Shown in pieces: positions 50,182 through 56,677 of a DNA stretch of 64,000 bases (its first letter is position 1; every line of letters starts with the position of its first letter). Below the pieces are notes generated by a model. The model ran no database searches. It saw only the letters and a program-made list of their open reading frames with translations, and was not told the DNA's origin. Both the position numbers and the translations under genes were made by a program. This stretch comes from Dorea sp. AM10-31 (GTDB lineage: Bacteria > Bacillota > Clostridia > Lachnospirales > Lachnospiraceae): the NCBI RefSeq assembly GCF_003435815.1, contig NZ_QTUV01000006.1:1-64000 (forward strand), written 5' to 3'.

Positions 50182-51456
50182 ATGAACATTATAGACAAAT
50201 TTGGAAATATGGTGAGCAGTGCTACCTTGAAAGACTCAGAAAAAGCTCGCCGCCTTCTTCTCGCGGGATACCGCCTGCAGGAGAAACGGTTATGCCTTTT
50301 TCCGGATCGTGCACTTCCATCATCAGGTCGCTATGTGGCGAAAATAGTTATGAAAAATATTATTCAGGCACTGTCCAGACCGGAAAATTCCGCGATGGTC
50401 AGTATTTTTGTGCCGGGAGAACTGCTGACGGCAGCAGGATTAACACCGTATTCGGTTGAGGCAATGTCCTGTTTTATGGCAGGAACAAATTGTGAACAGA
50501 CATTTCTTAGAAGAACGGAAGAAGAAGGATTTCCGGAGACGATGTGCTCTTATCATCGTGTGTTTTTAGGGGCTGCGCTGACAGGATTCCTGCCAAAGCC
50601 GAAATGCACGATTTATACAAATCTTGCCTGTGATGGCAATATGATGACATTCCCTTATTTGAAAGAAAAATATCATGTGCCGGGATTTTATATTGATGTC
50701 CCGTATGAGAAGAATCAGGAAGCAATCGAATATGTTGCGGAACAGCTGCGTGAGCTGACGATATTTTTGGAGGATGTAACTAAGAGAAAGATTTCCGGTG
50801 AGGCAGTGGAAAAAGCAGTTGCAAACAGTAGAAAAGCATCTGAATATTATCAGCAGCAGCTCGCACTTCGCAAAGATCATGATCCGGTGACTTCTCTGAC
50901 AAATGAATTATATGCAATTTTTATGTGTCATCTTCTGGCAGGTTCAGAAGAGGCAGTGAAATATACAGAATTACTGTTAAAAGATGTGAAGAAAGCTCCA
51001 AAAGGCGGTGGTTTGCATGTCCTCTGGATGCATATTATGCCATTTTTACAGCAGCCGGTGAAAGATGTCTTCAACTATAATCCGAAGATGCACATCAGTG
51101 CCTGCGACTTTGTCGCGGATGGATTTCAGAAAATGCATGCGTCGGATCCATATGAGGCTCTGGCTGAAAAAATGGTCAATTGCATTTACAACGGAAGTGT
51201 AGATCAGAGAATCCAGGTTGCAGAAAAACTTGCGAAAGAGACGAATGCAGACGGTGGAATCTTATTTGCACACTGGGGCTGCAAAGGAACGATCGGCGCC
51301 TCTAGCTTGATAAAAAGTTCATTGGAGGAAGCAGGACTTCCAACGATGATTCTTGACGGAGACGGCTGTAACCCTGCAAATACCAGTGATGGTCAGGTGT
51401 CTACGAGATTACAGGCATTTATGGAAATGCTGGAAAAAGGCAAGGAGGATAGATAG
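50182..51456 (+). CDS. 2-hydroxyacyl-CoA dehydratase D-component-like iron-sulfur protein
   Basis: 424 aa of the HgdB/FldB family. FVPGELLTAAGLTPYSVEAM near 75 is the family start, with Cys residues at MAGTNCEQ, ETMCSYHR and TNLACDGNM that can hold the cluster, and AHWGCKGTIGAS, LDGDGCNPANTSDGQ near the end. Relatives dehydrate 2-hydroxyacyl-CoA by an ATP-driven ketyl radical, or carry a double-cubane cluster. No CoA-transferase is nearby. Two bases before the fused partner gene. Confidence 0.82.
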   Translation: MNIIDKFGNMVSSATLKDSEKARRLLLAGYRLQEKRLCLFPDRALPSSGRYVAKIVMKNIIQALSRPENSAMVSIFVPGELLTAAGLTPYSVEAMSCFMAGTNCEQTFLRRTEEEGFPETMCSYHRVFLGAALTGFLPKPKCTIYTNLACDGNMMTFPYLKEKYHVPGFYIDVPYEKNQEAIEYVAEQLRELTIFLEDVTKRKISGEAVEKAVANSRKASEYYQQQLALRKDHDPVTSLTNELYAIFMCHLLAGSEEAVKYTELLLKDVKKAPKGGGLHVLWMHIMPFLQQPVKDVFNYNPKMHISACDFVADGFQKMHASDPYEALAEKMVNCIYNGSVDQRIQVAEKLAKETNADGGILFAHWGCKGTIGASSLIKSSLEEAGLPTMILDGDGCNPANTSDGQVSTRLQAFMEMLEKGKEDR

Positions 51457-51458
51457 TC

Positions 51459-53156
51459 ATGATATATTATGTCTGTAAATATACACCGATAGAATTATTT
51501 GAAGGTTTTGGTGAAACCTGTGCCGTTCTGGAAGAAATGCCGGAGAATTTTGAAGAGTCGGATCAGATTGCACACGCAAATTTATGTGGATTCGGAAAAT
51601 CTGTCATTCAGGCAGTTCTGGAAGGAAAAGCAGATGAGCTGGTTCTTGTGAATTGCTGTGATTCGATGCGCCGCGTGTATGATATTGTAAAAAATACAAA
51701 GAAATGCAAATTCATTTACATGCTGGATCTGCCTCATGACGATAATGAATGTGAAAAGGAAAAATTTGCCCGCGCAATTTGTGGATTGAAGGATGCCTAT
51801 GAGAAATATTCGGGGAAAACATTTGACAAAACACGATTTATAAATAGTTTTGCAACATTTCCTGCAAAAAATAATCCTTATATCGGAGTGATGGGGGTAC
51901 GCGTCAGTGGCGTTTTGGAAGAAATGATCCAGGAAAATATACAGATGAATGTGAAAAACCTTACTTGTACAGGAGGAAGAAAACTATCTGTATTGCCGGA
52001 TGAAATGAAAAAACTGAATGAAAATGAATTATTTCTTGCATATGCGGATGCACTTCTTGGACAGCTTCCGTGTTTCCGTATGAACCAAAGTTCCAGAAGA
52101 AATGAGCTTTATCTCGATCCGAACCTGAAAGGAATTATTTATCATACGATCAAATTCTGTGATTATTATGGGTTTGAATATGCAAGTATAAAGAAGAATA
52201 TGAAAGTTCCACTTCTTAAAATAGAAACTGATTTTACAAGCCAGAGTGCCGGACAGCTGTTGACGAGGATTCAGGCTTTTTCAGAAACAATTGAAGGATC
52301 AGAAGATATGGATGCAGCAAAAGGAATCGGCGAGGAGGCAAAAGAAAAAATGAAATCAGGAGTCTATTATGTAGCGGGAATTGACAGTGGATCAACAAGT
52401 ACAGATGTTGTTATTTTAGATCAGGATGGAAAAATCAAATCTACGATGATCATTCCGACCGGCGGCGGTGCGATGATGAGCGCGGAGAAGAGTTTAGAGA
52501 AAGCAGTAGAGAAAGCCGAAATTAACAAGGATGATATCGTGCGTATTGTCACAACCGGATATGGACGTGCTTATATTGACAGCGGTGATGACAGTATCAC
52601 GGAGATCACCTGTCATGCGAAGGGTGCGCATTATCTGAATCCGAATGTCCGCACGGTCATTGATATCGGTGGACAGGATATTAAAGCAATCAGTATTGAT
52701 GAAAACGGAGCGGTTACGAATTTCCTTATGAATGATAAATGTGCAGCCGGAACCGGACGTTTTCTGGAAATGATGGCGAGAACGCTTGGAATGCCGCTAG
52801 AAGAGATGAGTACCAAAGGTCTGGAATGGAAAGAAAATATCGTTATTTCCAGCATGTGTACTGTATTTGCCGAATCAGAAGTGGTGTCACTTGTTGCGCA
52901 GAATAAAAATGTTGCAGATATTATCCACGGATTAAATGTGTCTGTAGCATCGAAAGTCGGTGCACTTGCAGCGCGTCTCGGCAAGAAAAATCCGGGTGAA
53001 TATATGATGACCGGAGGAGTTGCGAAAAATAAAGGTATTATTCAGGCACTGGAAGAAAAGCTTGGAGCAAAACTGTATATTTGCGATGAAGCACAGCTTT
53101 GCGGAGCGCTTGGAGCAGCATTATTTGCATATAAGAAATGCAAAAACGAGGAATAA
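51459..53156 (+). CDS. Fusion of dehydratase D-component-like domain with BadF/HgdC-type activator ATPase
   Basis: 565 aa. Residues 1-290 are HgdB-like (HANLCGFGKSVIQAVLEG, LVNCCDSMRRVYD, YMLDLPHDDNE). Residues about 300-560 are an ASKHA ATPase: AGIDSGSTSTDVVILD, DIGGQDIKAIS, and the two Cys of the subunit-bridging 4Fe-4S cluster in NDKCAAGTGRFLEMM and SSMCTVFAESEVV, then MTGGVAKNKG. It injects low-potential electrons, using ATP, into the dehydratase-like partner. Having the activator fused to a second D-type domain is unusual. Confidence 0.82.
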   Translation: MIYYVCKYTPIELFEGFGETCAVLEEMPENFEESDQIAHANLCGFGKSVIQAVLEGKADELVLVNCCDSMRRVYDIVKNTKKCKFIYMLDLPHDDNECEKEKFARAICGLKDAYEKYSGKTFDKTRFINSFATFPAKNNPYIGVMGVRVSGVLEEMIQENIQMNVKNLTCTGGRKLSVLPDEMKKLNENELFLAYADALLGQLPCFRMNQSSRRNELYLDPNLKGIIYHTIKFCDYYGFEYASIKKNMKVPLLKIETDFTSQSAGQLLTRIQAFSETIEGSEDMDAAKGIGEEAKEKMKSGVYYVAGIDSGSTSTDVVILDQDGKIKSTMIIPTGGGAMMSAEKSLEKAVEKAEINKDDIVRIVTTGYGRAYIDSGDDSITEITCHAKGAHYLNPNVRTVIDIGGQDIKAISIDENGAVTNFLMNDKCAAGTGRFLEMMARTLGMPLEEMSTKGLEWKENIVISSMCTVFAESEVVSLVAQNKNVADIIHGLNVSVASKVGALAARLGKKNPGEYMMTGGVAKNKGIIQALEEKLGAKLYICDEAQLCGALGAALFAYKKCKNEE

Positions 53157-53158
53157 AA

Positions 53159-53545
53159 ATGACGAAAGAAGAATGGTATGAGCAGTTATTTGACCGGTTG
53201 GAACATTCCAAATTCCGTAGCGGTTTTCATTTGAAAAAGAAAGATATTGATTATATTAATGAAAAAGGACTGGATACGATCCGGGAGCATGCAAGAGACT
53301 TTATCGCAAAGCGGGAAGCACCGGCAGTTATTCCAAATGATGGGAAACAGACACCAATGCAGGGACATCCGGTATTTATCGCTCAGCATGCGACAGCTAC
53401 CTGCTGTCGGGAATGTATCCGCAAGTGGCATAAGATGCGCCCTGGACGGGAATTAAGCCCGGTACAGCAGGAGTATCTGGTGGATGTGATCATGACGTGG
53501 ATTCAGAAAGAGATGGAAGCATATAAAAACGTGCATAAGAAGTAA
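53159..53545 (+). CDS. DUF4186 family protein
   Basis: 128 aa from ATG 53159, 2 bases after the fusion gene. KFRSGFHLKKKDIDYINEKG and PVFIAQHATATCCRECIRKW, HKMRPGRELS match the DUF4186 pattern with a Cys-Cys-x2-Cys and His residues. Function unknown, possibly a metal protein. Confidence 0.75.
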   Translation: MTKEEWYEQLFDRLEHSKFRSGFHLKKKDIDYINEKGLDTIREHARDFIAKREAPAVIPNDGKQTPMQGHPVFIAQHATATCCRECIRKWHKMRPGRELSPVQQEYLVDVIMTWIQKEMEAYKNVHKK

Positions 53546-53590
53546 AGCTGGCATTTCTGTAAGTATAGGCTGATAGTAAGGAGAATGCAG

Positions 53591-54145
53591 ATGGAATATA
53601 CAGTCATCCGTTCCGGAAGAAAAACGGTGGCAATTCAGTTAAATCAGGACTTAACGGTAACAGTACGGGCACCATGGCGTGCTTCCAAAAGCGAGATTGA
53701 ACGAATCTTACAGAAGAAAAAACCATGGATCGAAAAGCATCTTGATCAGATGAGAAGAAGAAAAGAGCATTATGATGCATCCGGAACGGATAAATTGACC
53801 GATGAAGAGATACAAGAATTAGCGAACAAAGCATTGAAGTACATACCGGAGCGGGTGGCATATTTTTCAAAAATCATAGGAGTTACTTACGGAAGAATTA
53901 CGATTCGTAACCAAAAGACAAGATGGGGAAGCTGCAGCAGCAAGGGGAATTTGAATTTTAACTGTCAGTTAATGCTTGCCCCACCGGAAATCATAGATTA
54001 TGTTGTCGTTCATGAACTTTGCCACAGAAAAGAAATGAATCATTCAAAAAATTTCTGGAGAGAAGTAGAGAAGATACTTCCGGATTATAAAAAATCGGTG
54101 TTGTGGTTAAAGAATGAAGGCAGTATGATAATGGCAAGGCGGTAG
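53591..54145 (+). CDS. YgjP-like (M48/DUF45) metallopeptidase
   Basis: 184 aa. ATG 53591 is preferred to 53585 on spacing from AAGGAG (53578-53583). N-domain VIRSGRKTVAIQLN, then QKTRWGSCSSKGNLNFN and the zinc site VVHELCHRKEMNHSKNFW (HExxH-type HELCH with downstream His). SprT-like cytosolic protease, role unknown. Confidence 0.85.
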   Translation: MEYTVIRSGRKTVAIQLNQDLTVTVRAPWRASKSEIERILQKKKPWIEKHLDQMRRRKEHYDASGTDKLTDEEIQELANKALKYIPERVAYFSKIIGVTYGRITIRNQKTRWGSCSSKGNLNFNCQLMLAPPEIIDYVVVHELCHRKEMNHSKNFWREVEKILPDYKKSVLWLKNEGSMIMARR

Positions 54146-54192
54146 AAAAGTGTGTTGTATACAGCATAGAAGTAAGAACGGAGGAAATGAAA

Positions 54193-54645
54193 ATGAGTAA
54201 AGCAGACAGGGCAGAAGAATTATTCAGAATGGGTTACAATTGCAGTCAATCTGTTTATGCAGCTTTTGCAGAAGAGCTTGGTATAAGTATCGAAGAGGCG
54301 GCGAAAAAAGCCAGTCCATTTGGAGCAGGATTCGGAAAACTTCGGGAAGTGTGCGGCGCTGTGACGGGGATGACTATGGTACTTGGCGAGTTATATGGGT
54401 ATGAGGATCCAAAAGATGCCGCCGGAAAGAAAGAGCTTTATGCACTTGTGCAGAAATTATGTGGCTCTTTTGAAGAATCGGAAGGAAGTCTGATCTGCAG
54501 AGAACTTCTCGGTCTGAAAAAAGGAGAAGATCTGGAAGAGCCTGCAGTAAGAACGGAAGAATATTATCAGAGCAGACCGTGTGTGAGAGCCTGTAGAAGA
54601 GCAGCAGAGATTCTGGAAACTTATATAGATTCATGCGTTGCATGA
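54193..54645 (+). CDS. C_GCAxxG_C_C family redox protein
   Basis: 150 aa. Family Cys pattern: YNCSQSVYAAF near 18, REVCGAVTGMTMVLG near 58 (GCA replaced by CGA order), then single Cys in KLCGSF, ICRELLG and RPCVRAC. Proposed redox or thiol protein. ATG 54193 fits CGGAGG better than ATG 54187. Confidence 0.78.
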   Translation: MSKADRAEELFRMGYNCSQSVYAAFAEELGISIEEAAKKASPFGAGFGKLREVCGAVTGMTMVLGELYGYEDPKDAAGKKELYALVQKLCGSFEESEGSLICRELLGLKKGEDLEEPAVRTEEYYQSRPCVRACRRAAEILETYIDSCVA

Positions 54646-54659
54646 CGCGCATCTCGCAT

Positions 54660-54682
54660 CAAGAATGCCGAAGGCATTCTTG
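54660..54682 (+). terminator. Hairpin after the C_GCAxxG_C_C gene
   Basis: CAAGAATGCC pairs perfectly with GGCATTCTTG around GAA, followed by CAAAATTT. Short T-tract. Confidence 0.55.
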
Positions 54683-54723
54683 CAAAATTTAGAAAAATAA
54701 GATGTATGGAGATAAATTTTCAG

Positions 54724-55590
54724 ATGTTAAATATAATCGAAATAAATGACTTTTATTGTTCGAAGCTGGATATTTATGCCAGATATACCGAGGCGCAGTT
54801 GCTGAATAAGGATCATCCGGAAGACGGAATGTTTATTGCTGAGAGCCCTAAGGTGATCGGCAGAGCGTTGGATGCGGGATATGAGCCAGTGTCTGTTCTT
54901 GTTGAAAAGAAGCAGATAAAGGATAATGAAGAAACAAAAGAATTGCTTCAAAAATATGAAAATACAGAAGTTCCGGTTTTTACTGCGGAATTTGACGTAC
55001 TGTCGAAGCTGACAGGATTCAAGCTGACAAGAGGCATGTTATGTGCAATGAGACGGAAGAAGCCGGTGAGATTTCAGGATGTGTGCGCGGGAAAGCGGAG
55101 GATTGCGATACTGGAAAATATAATGAACCCTACGAATGTCGGTGCTATTTTCCGCTCGGCAGCAGCCTTAAATATGGAAGCAGTACTTCTGACACCGGGA
55201 TGCAGTGATCCCTTATACAGAAGATCGTCCAGAGTCAGCATGGGAACTGTATTCCAGGTTCCATGGACGTTTATTAAGGATGATAATGAAATGCGCTGTG
55301 AACGGGAGAATCTCTGGCCGGAGCAGGCAATCATGGAGCTCAGAGATTTGGGTTATAAGACTGTGGCGCTTGCGTTGACGGATGATTCTGTCAGTATCGA
55401 TGATCCGGCATTAATGCAGGAAGAAAAGCTGGCAGTAATCCTGGGTACCGAAGGTGAAGGACTTATGGATAGGACCATCGAGTTGTGCGATTATACGGCG
55501 AAAATACCGATGAGCCACGGCGTAGATTCCCTGAATGTCGCAGCAGCGAGCGCGGTTGCGTTCTGGCAGCTGGGGCGAAAGTTGAAATAA
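54724..55590 (+). CDS. SpoU/TrmH family RNA 2'-O-methyltransferase
   Basis: 288 aa from ATG 54724 (TGGAGA upstream; ATG 54706 also possible). N-terminal RNA-binding part DHPEDGMFIAESPKVIG, then the SPOUT motifs: LENIMNPTNVGAIFRSAAAL, ILGTEGEGL and IPMSHGVDSLNVAAASAVAF. Trefoil-knot SAM enzyme methylating rRNA or tRNA ribose. Confidence 0.88.
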   Translation: MLNIIEINDFYCSKLDIYARYTEAQLLNKDHPEDGMFIAESPKVIGRALDAGYEPVSVLVEKKQIKDNEETKELLQKYENTEVPVFTAEFDVLSKLTGFKLTRGMLCAMRRKKPVRFQDVCAGKRRIAILENIMNPTNVGAIFRSAAALNMEAVLLTPGCSDPLYRRSSRVSMGTVFQVPWTFIKDDNEMRCERENLWPEQAIMELRDLGYKTVALALTDDSVSIDDPALMQEEKLAVILGTEGEGLMDRTIELCDYTAKIPMSHGVDSLNVAAASAVAFWQLGRKLK

Positions 55591-55653
55591 AGAGCGGAAA
55601 TAGAGCGTCGAATCAAAAGTGAAGATAATTAAAATGTATCCTCTGCATATTTT

Positions 55654-55684
55654 TTGAAATAAGCATAACGCAATGCGTTACAAT
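55654..55684 (+). promoter_or_regulatory. Promoter with palindromic operator before the nuclease-like gene
   Basis: TTGAAA (55654-55659), 19-base spacer, TACAAT (55679-55684). The spacer end carries a perfect 13-bp palindrome AACGCAATGCGTT (55667-55679), where a bound repressor would block polymerase. Confidence 0.5.
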
Positions 55685-55707
55685 ACGTAAATCTTTAGGA
55701 GGTTGAC

Positions 55708-56247
55708 TTGGAGAGAAAAGTAAATGTTATCGAAGATTTGAACGGAAAGAAAACAGTATTTATTCACGATATTCTGTTCAAGGGAAAAAGAGCAGTTAAT
55801 TGGGATGAAGTTGAAAAGTATTTGCGCCAGTATGCAGGAGAATTCTATCAGATAGAAGATTGCAATAAGATGATTTATATTGGATCGGATCTTCCTGATG
55901 AGTATACGCACTCAAATTATACTCGGATTTTGAAAGGAGCAAATGCGAAAGCAAAAGCGAATGCCGCACAGGGATTACCGGAATTGCTTAAAATAGCAAC
56001 GAACGAGGTTTATGAAGATAATCGTAAGGAGAAGCATAGTAAAGACGCTAAATATGGTTGGTATTCATATGATTCAAGATTTGCTCTTCCGGTATTTGGT
56101 GATGATGGAGAAATAGAGAGATACAACGTCTTTAATGTTGCGATGTTGGTCAGACACGATGAAGATGGGAAGTATTACTTATACGATATCATGAAAATAA
56201 AAAAAGAAACGAGCAACCTTTTCCAGTCAAATGACTTTACTCAGTAA
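55708..56247 (+). CDS. Possible phage-type nuclease/toxin-domain protein (Barnase-EndoU-RelE-like), unknown
   Basis: 179 aa from TTG 55708 with AGGAGG upstream. N-part of about 95 residues has no recognised motif; the C-part KYGWYSYDSRFALPV and YNVFNVAMLVRHDEDGKYYLYDIMKIKKET resembles the PBECR-type domains fused to phage head proteins or toxins. This is similarity by eye. No antitoxin or phage gene is adjacent, but the promoter carries a palindromic operator. Confidence 0.5.
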   Translation: MERKVNVIEDLNGKKTVFIHDILFKGKRAVNWDEVEKYLRQYAGEFYQIEDCNKMIYIGSDLPDEYTHSNYTRILKGANAKAKANAAQGLPELLKIATNEVYEDNRKEKHSKDAKYGWYSYDSRFALPVFGDDGEIERYNVFNVAMLVRHDEDGKYYLYDIMKIKKETSNLFQSNDFTQ

Positions 56248-56363
56248 CAAAACCCATTTCTTAATTATATGATACATTGAACAGTATTAAATGTCAACGA
56301 AAAAAGCATAAGAAATGTCAATGAAAAGCCAGCCCAGCTATTCATCGAAAAAACCATAGAAAA

Positions 56364-56414
56364 GACAGGTTCAGATACACTGATTACCCTCAGCGCGTCC
56401 GGACCTGTTTTTTG
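56364..56414 (+). terminator. Terminator after the nuclease-like gene
   Basis: GACAGGTTC pairs with GGACCTGT with a large loop, then TTTTTTG. Nothing else recognised in 56248-56363. Confidence 0.6.
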
Positions 56415-56417
56415 TTG

Positions 56418-56633
56418 CTATTGTTTCTTTCGGTTACCTTTGCCACGCTTGCTTCCGGGAGATTTCAGCATATTAGATTTACGAAGAATGCCCATCAAAG
56501 TGACAAATTCATCTTAGGTGATTTTGTTATATTTGACTCCTAATTGTTTCAGGAACATGGCAACTTGGGCTTCTTCAGCAGATCCTTCAATTTCAATGAC
56601 AAATCCTCCTGCATAAGGTATAATACTAATCAT
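56418..56633 (-). pseudogene. Small gene with nonsense codon, unknown family
   Basis: On the minus strand ATG 56633 opens MISIIPYAGGFVIEIEGSAE, AQVAMFLKQLGVKYNKIT, then TAA at codon 40, then in the same frame DEFVTLMGILRKSNML and a basic tail KSPGSKRGKGNRKKQ to TAG. Coding character continues past the stop, so it looks like a 71-aa gene killed by one substitution. No strong RBS before ATG 56633. Confidence 0.5.
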
Positions 56634-56677
56634 AATATTTTGTTTTACTCATTACGAAATGAGAGGGAGATTTTTCA

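Noticed and set aside
56514..56516. In-frame stop in the small gene at 56418-56633 as recoding
   Set aside because: It is TAA, not TGA, so selenocysteine recoding does not apply; ordinary nonsense mutation is simpler.
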